This document shows, in pieces, positions 15,516 through 23,974 of a DNA stretch of 64,000 nt. The translations under genes and the position numbers were made by a program. The notes under the pieces are model-generated. The model made no database searches and was not told where the DNA came from. It saw only the letters and a program-made list of their open reading frames with translations. Position 1 is the first letter of the stretch, and every line of letters begins with the position of its first letter. Source of the DNA: Niveispirillum sp943371025 (lineage in GTDB: Bacteria; Pseudomonadota; Alphaproteobacteria; Azospirillales; Azospirillaceae); the NCBI GenBank assembly GCA_943371025.1, contig CALRTC020000021.1:54151-118150 (forward strand), given 5' to 3'.

Positions 15516-18500
15516 TCAGCCTTTCACGATCCGTATCTGCTGCCGCAACGCGTCAAACGCGTCGGCAATGTGCCAGCGCAGGTCCTGCGCCGTATCCTCG
15601 TCACCCTGTTTCAGGGCGGCTTCAATCCGGGCGAAAAGATCGCCCAGGGCCACGGCACCGACGCCGTTGGCCGATCCCTTCAGGGAATGGGATCCGTCCT
15701 TTGCCGCCTTTAGATCCCCATTGTTCAGCGCCTCCTCGACCGACGCCGCACGGGCTTCGGCCTGGATCAGGAAATCATCCAGCAGGCTGATGGCTTCGAC
15801 ATCCAGGTGACCGAACATCTCCTTCAGGCGCGCGGTGTCGAAGATGGTCGGGTCGGTTTCCGGCCTGGGCGTGACCGACGCCGATGCTGCGGGCAGTGCG
15901 GGGGCATGTCTGGCGGATACGCGCTGGCGCATCGTGCCTGTCACCGGCAGCCAGCGCAGAATGGCCGCCTCCAGCTTTGCCAGTTCGATCGGCTTGGTCA
16001 GATAATCGTCCATGCCGGACGCACGGCATTTCTGCGCCGCGTCGCTGACGGCGTCGGCCGACAGGGCGATGACCGGCACATGCCGCCCGTCGCCGGCCGC
16101 TTTCTCATCCGCCCGGATGGCGCGGGTCATGTCATAACCGTCCATCTCCGGCATGTGGCAATCGGTGACCACCAGCCCGAAACGGCCCGTGCGCCATGCC
16201 GTCAGCCCCTCCAGGCCATTGCCGGCGATTTCGGCAGCGAAGCCCAGCTTGCGCATGGCTTGCCGGATGACGATCTGGTTGGTGGCATTGTCTTCCACCA
16301 CCAGCACCATCGCACCGTTCGCCGTCGCCTCCTCCGGCAGGGGCGCCTGCCACACCGTCTCGCTGCTGCCGGTGGTGGCGCTGACATCCAGGGAGGCGCG
16401 GCCATCGGCCGCCGCCACCACCTTGATCAGGCGGGCACGCCGGACTGGTTTGGGAATGGCGGCAAATATCCCCTTGCCCCGCCCCGCCTCCGACAGGGTG
16501 GAGACCAGGGAGACCGGCGCCACCAGAACGGTCCGCGTCCCGCCCGTGCCGTCCGCCATCCCCAGGTGGCGGGCGATATCAAGCCCGACCCCGTCGCCGG
16601 GATAGGCATCGACCAGGACAACATGGAAGGGCGTGCCCGCCCTCGACGCGTTGCGCAGCGCGTCGAGGGCCTGGCCCTCGTCCGCGACTTCCACCACCTC
16701 GGCCTCGCGTGCCGTCAATGTGCGGGTCAGGGCCGCGCGCTCCGCCGGCAGCCCGCCCAGGATGGCGACCCGCAGACCCCAGAGGGAGAGGTCATCGGTG
16801 GCATCCCCGTCCGCATTGCCCGGGTCAAGCGCCAGTTCGAACCAGAAGGTGGAACCTTCGCCGGCTTCCGATGTCACACCGATGCTGCCGCCCATCAGTT
16901 CGACCAGCCGTCGGCAGATGGACAGGCCCAGACCGGTGCCGCCAAAGCGGCGGGCGGTTGACCCGTCGGCCTGTGCGAAGGGTTGGAACAGGCGGGACTG
17001 CTGTTCGGGCGTCAGGCCGATGCCGGTATCGATGATCTCTGCCCGCAGCCCCACCTTGCCATTGCCTTGTTCACGCTGACGCAGGCGGATCGTCACGCCG
17101 CCCTGTTCGGTGAACTTGATGGCGTTGCCGGTCAGGTTCAGCAGGATCTGGCGCAGGCGGGTGGGATCGGCCAGCAGATGGCCTGGAAGGTTCGGGTCGA
17201 CATCAATGGTCAGGGCCAAGCCCTTTTCCTCTGCCCGGCGGGCCAGCAGGTCGCCCACCCCCTCGGCAAGCGCCAGGATATCCGTGTCGATCCATTCGAT
17301 ATCCAGCTTCCCGGCTTCGATCTTGGAGAAGTCCAGGATGTCGTTGATGATGGTCAGCAGGGCACCGCCGCTATCGCGAACCACCTTGACCATGCCCTGC
17401 TGATCTTCATTCAGGGGCGTGTCGGCCAGCATTTCCGCCATGGCCAGCACACCATTCATCGGCGTGCGGATTTCATGGCTCATGGTTGCCAGGAAGGTGG
17501 ACTTGGCGCGTGTTGCCTGTTCGGCATCATCGCGGGCGCGGGCCAGATCCTGGTTCGTGGCCGCCAGTTCCGCCGCCTGCTGGCGGATGCGGCTATCGGT
17601 CCGGCGGCGGAATTCCATGCCGACGATCAGGCCCAGCAGCAGCAGCGCCACCAGGATGGGGGGCGTACTTTCACGGATGACGGCGTGCCAATGGCCCGTT
17701 CCATCCTGCGCCATGATCATCCGCCAGGGCATCTTGCGCAGGGGGTGGCTGGTGAAGGTCCAGCCATCGCGGACCATGCGCATGGGGCCGTCGCGGTTGA
17801 TCGTTTCCTGTATGGCGGCCTGCAGGGCGGCGTCCGGGGGGCGGCGCCGTCCCCCCTCCTGGCCGGCCTTGCCCAGGATTTGTCCGTCCGGCGCCACCAG
17901 CGCCATCGCACCATGGGCTGCCGGAAACCCGTCCAGCATGGACGAAAGGTAGCCGACCGTCATGTCCAGCGCCACGACACCCAGGTGCCTGCCGCCGCTA
18001 TAGACGGGGATGCCGATGGTGGCGACCAGCCCCTTGCCGCCATCATCCTCGTACAGCCTGGAAAAGAACATGTCGCCGGACGGGTTTTGGGCGGGCAGGG
18101 ATGCCTGGAAATATTCCATTTCCAGATCCTTGTCCGCGAATGCCAGTTCGTCCGCCGATACCCAGGGATAGACAAATTCAAAACGATTGGCGGAGATGTA
18201 ATAGACCCAGGGGATGTTCGGCAGGCGCCGCTGGGCCTGGGCAAAGGCGACGTGCAGGGAAAGGGCTGCCTCGATCTCCGCCTCGAACGCCGGCTCGCGG
18301 CCGGTCAGCCCCCCCAGGCCGGTCAGGTTGCCCACCATGTCCCGGTTATAGGGCGGCGGCGTCTCCTCCAGCCGGAAGGCGCCGTCGGCATCCTGTGTCA
18401 GGGCCCGGCGCAGCGGCGACGGAGGAGCGCCCGGCACGGCTTTGACCAGCCCTTCCTCCATCTGCGCATGCATCAGTTCCAGGAAGTCCAATGCCGTGCC

Positions 18501-18656
18501 CACGGCCTGTTCCACCCGCCGTGCAACGTCGATGCGGGCCGTCTGCCGATGCTCTTCCAATCGCTGGTTGGCCTCTGCCACCTGCAGCCAAAGGAAGGTG
18601 ATGACGGCCGCGACAGCCACCACATAAAACAGCAGGTGCCGCACCGGAATCCGCAC
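15516..18656 (-). CDS. Membrane hybrid sensor histidine kinase (sensor, HisKA, HATPase, REC, REC, Hpt)
   Basis: 1046 residues from the GTG at 18656 (GGGGG 7 bases upstream); a longer GTG start at 18698 has no ribosome-binding site and runs through a palindrome. Order: first membrane segment (HLLFYVVAVAAVITFLWLQ); a periplasmic Cache-type sensor to about residue 325; second segment (ILVALLLLGLIVGMEF); HisKA with phospho-His394 (TMSHEIRTPMNGVL); HATPase (NLTGNAIKFTEQ, GGTGLGLSI); a degenerate receiver whose acidic pair is lost (VAILGG) but which keeps LVDAYPGDG; an intact receiver with Asp832 (VTDCHMPEMDGYD); and Hpt with His990 (HSLKGSANGVGA). This is an unorthodox phosphorelay kinase. The following receiver gene is a likely final or alternative acceptor. 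The signal is unknown but should be extracytoplasmic. Confidence 0.93.
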   Translation of the reverse strand: MRIPVRHLLFYVVAVAAVITFLWLQVAEANQRLEEHRQTARIDVARRVEQAVGTALDFLELMHAQMEEGLVKAVPGAPPSPLRRALTQDADGAFRLEETPPPYNRDMVGNLTGLGGLTGREPAFEAEIEAALSLHVAFAQAQRRLPNIPWVYYISANRFEFVYPWVSADELAFADKDLEMEYFQASLPAQNPSGDMFFSRLYEDDGGKGLVATIGIPVYSGGRHLGVVALDMTVGYLSSMLDGFPAAHGAMALVAPDGQILGKAGQEGGRRRPPDAALQAAIQETINRDGPMRMVRDGWTFTSHPLRKMPWRMIMAQDGTGHWHAVIRESTPPILVALLLLGLIVGMEFRRRTDSRIRQQAAELAATNQDLARARDDAEQATRAKSTFLATMSHEIRTPMNGVLAMAEMLADTPLNEDQQGMVKVVRDSGGALLTIINDILDFSKIEAGKLDIEWIDTDILALAEGVGDLLARRAEEKGLALTIDVDPNLPGHLLADPTRLRQILLNLTGNAIKFTEQGGVTIRLRQREQGNGKVGLRAEIIDTGIGLTPEQQSRLFQPFAQADGSTARRFGGTGLGLSICRRLVELMGGSIGVTSEAGEGSTFWFELALDPGNADGDATDDLSLWGLRVAILGGLPAERAALTRTLTAREAEVVEVADEGQALDALRNASRAGTPFHVVLVDAYPGDGVGLDIARHLGMADGTGGTRTVLVAPVSLVSTLSEAGRGKGIFAAIPKPVRRARLIKVVAAADGRASLDVSATTGSSETVWQAPLPEEATANGAMVLVVEDNATNQIVIRQAMRKLGFAAEIAGNGLEGLTAWRTGRFGLVVTDCHMPEMDGYDMTRAIRADEKAAGDGRHVPVIALSADAVSDAAQKCRASGMDDYLTKPIELAKLEAAILRWLPVTGTMRQRVSARHAPALPAASASVTPRPETDPTIFDTARLKEMFGHLDVEAISLLDDFLIQAEARAASVEEALNNGDLKAAKDGSHSLKGSANGVGAVALGDLFARIEAALKQGDEDTAQDLRWHIADAFDALRQQIRIVKG

Positions 18657-18666
18657 GATCAGGCCC

Positions 18667-18693
18667 CCGTTCTCTATCTTGGATAGAGAACGG
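18667..18693. promoter_or_regulatory. Perfect palindrome just upstream of the large hybrid kinase
   Basis: CCGTTCTCTATC / GATAGAGAACGG form a perfect 12-bp inverted repeat with a 3-base spacer. It ends 11 bases before the preferred GTG start of the kinase gene, directly upstream of its ribosome-binding site, and after the acetyltransferase stop codon at 18748 in transcription order reversed (the acetyltransferase gene is upstream). A tight spacer suits a dimeric protein operator; a cis-acting hairpin in the leader is the alternative. Confidence 0.55.
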
Positions 18694-18747
18694 ACCACAA
18701 ATATTGCTAGATTTCAACTTGGAGTTTGCTTGCGCCTGCGTCTTTGT

Positions 18748-19197
18748 CTAACGGTGCAGCCACATGGTGACATGCGGAATGCCGCCATCGTCATAGGGTT
18801 CGCCTTCCAACTGGAAACCAAACCCTTGATAGAAGCGGGTCAGATGCTGCTGGGCACCGATCCGCACCGGCTGTCCCGGGTGATGCCTGGCCAGCCAGTC
18901 CAGGCCGGCGGTTACCAGACGCTGCCCCAGGCCGGTACCGCGCCAGCCGGCGCCGACCGCGATACGACCAATGAATGCAGGCTCTTTTCCGTCGGAGCCG
19001 CGGGCCCGCAGATAGGCGGCCAGCGTGCCGTCATCGGCAGTGACCAGCAGATGACCACAATGCGGGTCTAGCCCGTCAATGTCGGGATAGGCGGAATTCT
19101 GTTCGACGATGAAGATATCCTGACGGAAACGCAGCATGGCATACAGGCTGGCCGCCGTGAACGCGTCAAATTCCTGCCAGTCGAACCGCATTGGCAT
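18748..19197 (-). CDS. ElaA-like GNAT N-acetyltransferase
   Basis: 149 residues. It matches the ElaA subgroup of the GNAT fold: FDWQEFDAFTAASLYAMLRF, then RQDIFIVEQNSAYPDIDG, the acetyl-CoA-binding segment VGAGWRGTGLGQRLV (R-G-x-G-x-G/A), and the end IGAQQHLTRFYQGFGF and GIPHVTMW. ElaA-type enzymes acetylate an unknown acceptor amine. I chose the ATG at 19197; a GTG at 19209 overlapping the preceding stop codon (GTGA) and an ATG at 19191 are also possible. The gene sits inside the signalling block, directly after a receiver gene and before a hybrid kinase, so it is very likely co-transcribed and could act on the signalling proteins, but this is inference. Confidence 0.88.
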   Translation of the reverse strand: MPMRFDWQEFDAFTAASLYAMLRFRQDIFIVEQNSAYPDIDGLDPHCGHLLVTADDGTLAAYLRARGSDGKEPAFIGRIAVGAGWRGTGLGQRLVTAGLDWLARHHPGQPVRIGAQQHLTRFYQGFGFQLEGEPYDDGGIPHVTMWLHR

Positions 19198-19205
19198 CGC
19201 CCGGA

Positions 19206-19607
19206 TCACCGGCGGGAACCCAGCAGCACGGTCAGCTTCTCGCGCAGGCCGACAACGGTCACCGGCTTGGCGATGAAGGCACTGACACCCAGGTCGCGGG
19301 CTTTCAGGACCATGTCCTTCTGCGCATGATTGGTCAGGAAGATCACGGGCGTGCGTCGACCCAGTTCCTCTTTCTGCCGCAACTGCTGCAGGAAGGTCAG
19401 ACCATCCATCGGTGCCATTTCGATATCGCAGATGATGATGTCCGGTTTGCGCTCCAGGGCGGTAGAAAGACCGCTGGTGCCCTCGTCGGCCTCCCAGATC
19501 TGGGCGAACTCCAATTGTTTCAGGATGCGGGACACGACCGTGCGGATGAAGGCCTGATCCTCCACGATCAAGGCACTCATCCGGCTGAAAGTCACGTAAA
19601 CCGACAT
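19206..19607 (-). CDS. Single-domain response regulator (CheY-like)
   Basis: 133 residues, one receiver domain: acidic residues in ALIVEDQAFIRTVVSRIL, acceptor Asp in IIICDIEMAPMDGL, switch Thr in VIFLTNHA, and Lys in AFIAKPVTVVGLREKL. There is no output domain. The gene lies 63 bases after the hybrid kinase gene 19671-22040 on the same strand and its stop codon overlaps or nearly touches the acetyltransferase gene. AGGGA precedes the ATG. It is the likely phosphoacceptor of the upstream kinase. It is paralogous to 15100-15507, so the block contains two kinase-receiver units in the same order. Confidence 0.92.
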   Translation of the reverse strand: MSVYVTFSRMSALIVEDQAFIRTVVSRILKQLEFAQIWEADEGTSGLSTALERKPDIIICDIEMAPMDGLTFLQQLRQKEELGRRTPVIFLTNHAQKDMVLKARDLGVSAFIAKPVTVVGLREKLTVLLGSRR

Positions 19608-19670
19608 GGAATTTTCCCTATGGACGCGTAGCCTGTCCGGGTCTTGCCACCCGATTTGACCACCAGTTGA

Positions 19671-22040
19671 CTACAGAGCGTCAATAGCGGCAACCACTCG
19701 ATCAATCACGCCGGGAATTTTCAGGGCGTCGATGCCCGCCTCGCTGGTACGGCCGGCCTTCAGCGCGGCTTCGATATGATCGGCCAGGGCACCCAGGGAT
19801 ACTGCGCCCCCATTTTTGGCAACACCGGCCAGGGCATGCACCTTGGACCGCGCCTGATCCAGATCGCCGCGTTCAAAGGCCTGACCCGCCGCAGCGCCCA
19901 GTTCGCGCAGGGAATCGGTGAACTCCGCCAGGAAGGCCCGCGCCTCTCCGTCGATACCGCCGAACAGGTCAAGGGTCATGGACGGATCGAACAGGTCGGT
20001 TCCAGTGGAACGCGCCGCCGTCAGGCCCGCCTCATCCGGCGCGCCCCCCACCCAGCGCGTCAGGCAACGCTGCAACTGGCCCAGATCCAAGGGCTTTGCC
20101 AGGAAGTCGTCCATGCCGGCATTGATGCAGCGCTGGTCCTCCCCCGCCATGGCATTGGCCGTCAGGGCGACGATGGGCAGGCGGTCGATGCCGCGCGCCG
20201 CTTCCTCGGTGCGGATGGCGGCCGTCAGCTCGTACCCGTCCATCTCCGGCATATTGCAGTCAGTCAGCAGCAGGGCATGTACGCCCGGCCGCCAGGCCGC
20301 CAGGGCGGAGGCACCGTCGGCATGCACCTCGCAGGCATAGCCCAATTGTTCCAATTGTCGCCGGATGACCAGCTGGTTCACCTTCTGATCTTCCGCCACC
20401 AGAATAAGGCGGCCCTGTGCGGCAGCCTCTGCCACGCTTGGCGCCTGGGCGCGGGGCGGGGTGGCGGCGGGGACATCCTGTGTGGTGGTCAAGCGCCCCG
20501 CGGCCTGCGCGACGGCGCGGAACAGGGCCGAGCGCCGGACAGGACGGGCGACCAGCCGCAGGTGGGACGGCAATCCTTCCGGACGGCGGGAATCGGCTTC
20601 TGCCACCAACACCGTGGGCAGGTCATGGCGCGGCAGGGGCCAATCCGTGCCTGCGGCACCGGCCGTGACCACCAGATGCGCCCGTGTATCACCGGAACCC
20701 ACCAGTTCGGCACCGGCGTGGGAGAGGTAGGCGGACAGCGTTTCCGCCAGATCCTGTTCCCAGACATCCAGGGCCAGGACCAGACCGGCTATATCGGGAA
20801 GGGAACCGGGGGCCGTCTGCTCCGCAACATCCAGATCCAGGGTGAACCAGAAGGTGGACCCGTTCCCCGGCATGCTGTCCAGCCCGATATGGCCCCGCAT
20901 CAGATCGACCAGACGACGGCTGATGGACAGGCCCAGACCAGTACCGCCGAAGCGACGGCTGATGGATTTCTCCGCCTGGGTGAAGGGTTCGAACAGCTTC
21001 GCCTGGATGTCAGGCGCGATGCCGATGCCGGTATCGCTGACCGAAAACCGGATGCGCACCGTGCCGGGATGGGGATCCGGCGCGCGATCAGCGCGGATAT
21101 TGACCGATCCGCGTTCGGTAAACTTCACGGCATTGCCGGCCAGATTGAACAGGATCTGCCGCAGCCGCACGGGATCGCCCAACACGGCGGCCGGGATGGC
21201 GGGATCGACATGCAGGTTCAGCGACAGGCCCTTCTTGCGGGCGGTCGGGGCCAGCGTGTCGGCGACACCCTCCGCGATAGCCGCGACATCCACCGGATGC
21301 CGCTCGATATCCATGCGCCCGGCTTCGATCTTGGAGAAGTCCAGGATGTCATCAATGATGCGCAGCAGAGTGACGGCCGATTCCTGCGCCGTGCCCAGCA
21401 TCTCCTTCTGGTCGCCATCCAGATCGGTGTGGGACAGCAGTTCCAGCATCCCCAGCACCCCATTCATGGGCGTGCGGATCTCATGGCTCATCGCGGCCAG
21501 GAAGTTGGATTTCAGCCGGCTGGCGCTTTCCGCCATGCGGGCGCTGCGGATATTGTCGAAGGACCGCAGGCCGGTGATGATGGTGATGAACAGCTTTTCC
21601 GACGTCAGCTCGGTCTTCGACTTGTAATCATTGATGTCGTAATTGACGATGACGTCACGCACGGGCGCCTGGCCGGGCTGACCGGTGCGCAGGATCAGGC
21701 GGACATCGCTGTTGGCGAATTCGTCGCGGATGCGGCGGGCCAGCCGCAGGCCGGCATCATCCGTCTCCATCACGATGTCCAGCAGGGCCACGGCGATATC
21801 GTCACGCTCGCGGAAGATATCGTCCGCTTCCATGCCGGACCGTGCGGTCAGCAATTCCAGCGGCCGATCTTTGTAGCGCAGGCGGCTGAGGACCAGCCGC
21901 GTCATGATATGCACTTCCTCGTCGTCGTCGACGATCAGCACGGGCCATGGCGGCGGCGGGGCGGATACTTCCTCGGCCGCCGCGGCGCCCGGCACCTCGT
22001 CCTCTTCAGGAGCGAACAGATCATCCCCGTCATCGACCAT
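19671..22040 (-). CDS. Cytoplasmic hybrid histidine kinase (REC, HisKA, HATPase, degenerate REC, REC, Hpt)
   Basis: 789 residues without membrane segments. After an acidic, proline-rich leader comes an N-terminal receiver with linker of the DUF3369-associated type (VLIVDDDEEVHIMTRLV, LLDIVMETDDAG, LILRTGQPGQAP, NYDINDYKSKTEL). HisKA follows with His186 (AMSHEIRTPMNGVLG), then HATPase (NLAGNAVKFTERG, FGGTGLGLSISRRL), a degenerate receiver without an acceptor Asp, an intact receiver (LLTDCNMPEMDGYEL) and a C-terminal Hpt with His735. The Hpt motif is HALAGVAKNGGA, with Ala738 where Lys is normal. The first ATG was used; a TTG lies one codon earlier. It heads the signalling block. Input probably arrives by phosphorylation of the N-terminal receiver from another kinase. 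Confidence 0.93.
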   Translation of the reverse strand: MVDDGDDLFAPEEDEVPGAAAAEEVSAPPPPWPVLIVDDDEEVHIMTRLVLSRLRYKDRPLELLTARSGMEADDIFRERDDIAVALLDIVMETDDAGLRLARRIRDEFANSDVRLILRTGQPGQAPVRDVIVNYDINDYKSKTELTSEKLFITIITGLRSFDNIRSARMAESASRLKSNFLAAMSHEIRTPMNGVLGMLELLSHTDLDGDQKEMLGTAQESAVTLLRIIDDILDFSKIEAGRMDIERHPVDVAAIAEGVADTLAPTARKKGLSLNLHVDPAIPAAVLGDPVRLRQILFNLAGNAVKFTERGSVNIRADRAPDPHPGTVRIRFSVSDTGIGIAPDIQAKLFEPFTQAEKSISRRFGGTGLGLSISRRLVDLMRGHIGLDSMPGNGSTFWFTLDLDVAEQTAPGSLPDIAGLVLALDVWEQDLAETLSAYLSHAGAELVGSGDTRAHLVVTAGAAGTDWPLPRHDLPTVLVAEADSRRPEGLPSHLRLVARPVRRSALFRAVAQAAGRLTTTQDVPAATPPRAQAPSVAEAAAQGRLILVAEDQKVNQLVIRRQLEQLGYACEVHADGASALAAWRPGVHALLLTDCNMPEMDGYELTAAIRTEEAARGIDRLPIVALTANAMAGEDQRCINAGMDDFLAKPLDLGQLQRCLTRWVGGAPDEAGLTAARSTGTDLFDPSMTLDLFGGIDGEARAFLAEFTDSLRELGAAAGQAFERGDLDQARSKVHALAGVAKNGGAVSLGALADHIEAALKAGRTSEAGIDALKIPGVIDRVVAAIDAL

Positions 22041-22314
22041 CAACGCCGGTATCCCCCGATCCGTCAGTGTCGGCCAAATCCGGCCGTTCCAACGCGTGCA
22101 TGTCCTGTTACCCAGACTATCCGGTGACAGGTGATGGTGCTAGGCGAAAGGCAGGATAGCAGGGCTACCATGTCCGGCAAGCGATAAGGGTTGAACCAGG
22201 AGACCCGTCCTTCAATTTCCCCATTCAGGCGCTGGCCTATACGTGGGACTTGCTCCGACGCCGAAGTTGGGATAGGCGTTTCTGCCTCTCCGGTCCCTGA
22301 GGGGCCCGTGACGC

Positions 22315-22404
22315 GGATGGGTGGCCGAGTGGTTTAAGGCAGCGGTCTTGAAAACCGCCGTAGGTGCGAGCCTACCGTGGGTTCGAATCCCACCCCATCC
22401 GCCA
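22315..22404 (+). tRNA. tRNA-Ser (anticodon UGA)
   Basis: Complete 90-base class II tRNA. The acceptor stem GGATGGG pairs with CCCATCC, discriminator G and encoded CCA end at 22404. The anticodon stem GCGGT/ACCGC encloses CTTGAAA, giving anticodon TGA at 22349-22351. The long variable arm (CCGTAGGTGCGAGCCTACCG) and the T loop GTTCGAATC are present. Confidence 0.97.
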
Positions 22405-22577
22405 GATTCTCTCCGTGGACGATGGTCGATCGCCCGGTGTTCAGGCCGGTTCGCCAGATGCTTTTGTCTATGACCGCTATCACAGCTGTCGGTTTCGGGG
22501 GCGCAACCCAGCGCTGATTTGCCTTCGTGGCGTGAACCTTCCTATCGTGGCTCAAAACCATTCACGGGGAGGGTATC

Positions 22578-23153
22578 ATGTCGCTGACCGCATTGCTGGT
22601 GCCGACGTTTCGGCAATCGCTTCGGGGCCTGTCCAACTGGCTCGACAAGGCTGTATCGCGGGAACAGGCCGAGGGGCGGGATCCCGATGCGCTCATGACG
22701 CAGCGTCTGGCGGCCGACATGTATCCGCTGGCCACGCAGGTGCGTTTTGTCTGCTTCCTGTCACAGGAATCCATCCACCGACTGCGCGGCAGCCAGGTAC
22801 CTGATGAACTGCTGGCAGTTCGACAGGAAGGATGGGATGCCGGACGCGCGCCGGGAACGGTGGCTGATGCCAAGCGTCACATCGCGTCGGCCTTGTCGTT
22901 CCTTGACAGCCTGTCGTCGACGGAACTGGATGCGACCGCGGATCGCGCCATCGTTCTCGACCTGCCGAACGGCATGATCTTTGACCTGACAGGGGAGCAG
23001 TTTGCCCGCGACTGGGCACTGCCGCAGGTCTATTTCCACCATGCCATGGCATACGCCATCCTGCGCAGCCAGGGGCTTGATCTGGGCAAGGCGGATTATG
23101 TGGGACACATGCTGGCCTATGTCCGGCCCGGAACCTTCCCGTCCCAGGGGTGA
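22578..23153 (+). CDS. DUF1993 family protein
   Basis: 191 residues. The protein aligns in pattern with DUF1993: it starts MSLTALLVPTFRQSLRGLSNWLDKA, continues with DPDALMTQRLAADMYPLATQVRF, and ends with YFHHAMAYAILRSQGLDLGKADYVGH. The fold is a DinB-like four-helix bundle; the conserved FHHAMAYAILR helix is the most diagnostic part. The biochemical function of the family is not established. A strong ribosome-binding site (GGGGAGGG) precedes the ATG. It stands alone after tRNA-Ser, with no shared promoter sign, and converges with the 2OG oxygenase gene. Confidence 0.85.
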   Translation: MSLTALLVPTFRQSLRGLSNWLDKAVSREQAEGRDPDALMTQRLAADMYPLATQVRFVCFLSQESIHRLRGSQVPDELLAVRQEGWDAGRAPGTVADAKRHIASALSFLDSLSSTELDATADRAIVLDLPNGMIFDLTGEQFARDWALPQVYFHHAMAYAILRSQGLDLGKADYVGHMLAYVRPGTFPSQG

Positions 23154-23172
23154 TCTGACAGCGGGGCGGTGA

Positions 23173-23886
23173 TTACCGCGCATCGTGGAAAATCACCCCC
23201 AGTGTGTGCCGCTGGCCGGACCGTACCCGGCTGACCCCATGGCGCATGGTCACGCGGTAATCCCCGCGGGTGCCCTGCACGGGTCGCTGGTTGACGGCGA
23301 AGATCACGGCGTCGCCCTGGCGCAGGGGCACCACCTCCGCCCGGCTCTGCATGCGGGGTCTCTGCTCGGTCAGAACGAATTCCCCGCCCTGGAAGTCGCG
23401 TCCCGGTTCGGACAGCAGGAACGCCGCCTGCAAGGGGAAGGACAGGTCGCCATACAGGTCCTGATGCAGGCAATTATAATCACCGGGACCATATTGCAGC
23501 AGCAGCGGCGTCGGCCTTCTCTGGCCGGCTGCATGGCAGGCGGACAGGAAATCGGCATGGTCTGCCGGGAAGGTCCCCTTCAGCGCCATGCGCCGGTTCC
23601 AGTCATTGGCGATGTTGGCCAGCGGCGGATAAAGTGCGGCACGCAGGGTCTGGACCAGCGGGGGCAGGGGATAGCTGAAATAGCGATATTCGCCCTGGCC
23701 GAATCCGTGTCGCGCCATGACCACGCGGCTGCGGAAATGCGAGCCGTCGCGGTAAAGTCCGGCAAGGGCCTGACAATCGTCGGGCGTCAGCAGCCCTGAC
23801 AACAGGGCGCAGCCCCGCACATCCAGCTCACCGCCAACAGCCTGCCAGTCGATGGCCGCCAGCCGCGCATCCAGATCCCGTTCCAT
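23173..23886 (-). CDS. 2OG-Fe(II) oxygenase
   Basis: 237 residues, a double-stranded beta-helix dioxygenase. The iron ligands are visible as H-x-D in CLHQDLYGD and a distal His near MRHGVSRV; the 2-oxoglutarate-binding Arg is probably in the basic stretch SRVRSGQRHTLGVIFH. Other family traits are PLLLQYGPGDYN, FPLQAAFLLSEPGRDFQGGEF and LRQGDAVIF. This group resembles prolyl hydroxylase-like bacterial proteins and may hydroxylate a protein or an alkylated base; the substrate is unknown. It lies 88 bases after pyrB on the same strand and may share its transcript. The ATG is preceded by GGGAGCGAGGG. Confidence 0.85.
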   Translation of the reverse strand: MERDLDARLAAIDWQAVGGELDVRGCALLSGLLTPDDCQALAGLYRDGSHFRSRVVMARHGFGQGEYRYFSYPLPPLVQTLRAALYPPLANIANDWNRRMALKGTFPADHADFLSACHAAGQRRPTPLLLQYGPGDYNCLHQDLYGDLSFPLQAAFLLSEPGRDFQGGEFVLTEQRPRMQSRAEVVPLRQGDAVIFAVNQRPVQGTRGDYRVTMRHGVSRVRSGQRHTLGVIFHDAR

Positions 23887-23974
23887 ACCCTCGCTCCCGC
23901 ATCCAAGCCGAAGGCCAGGATGACGCGAAGCAGGGATGTCCGCATTCCGATCCTTGCGGTCGGACTGTGATCGA

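Noticed and set aside
18698..18717. Start of the large hybrid kinase at 18698
   Set aside because: The GTG there has no ribosome-binding site and the first codons run through a perfect palindrome; the GTG at 18656 fits better.
22315..22404. tRNA-Ser as the attachment site of a genomic island
   Set aside because: No integrase and no repeat of the tRNA 3' end was found downstream; the flanking genes look ordinary.
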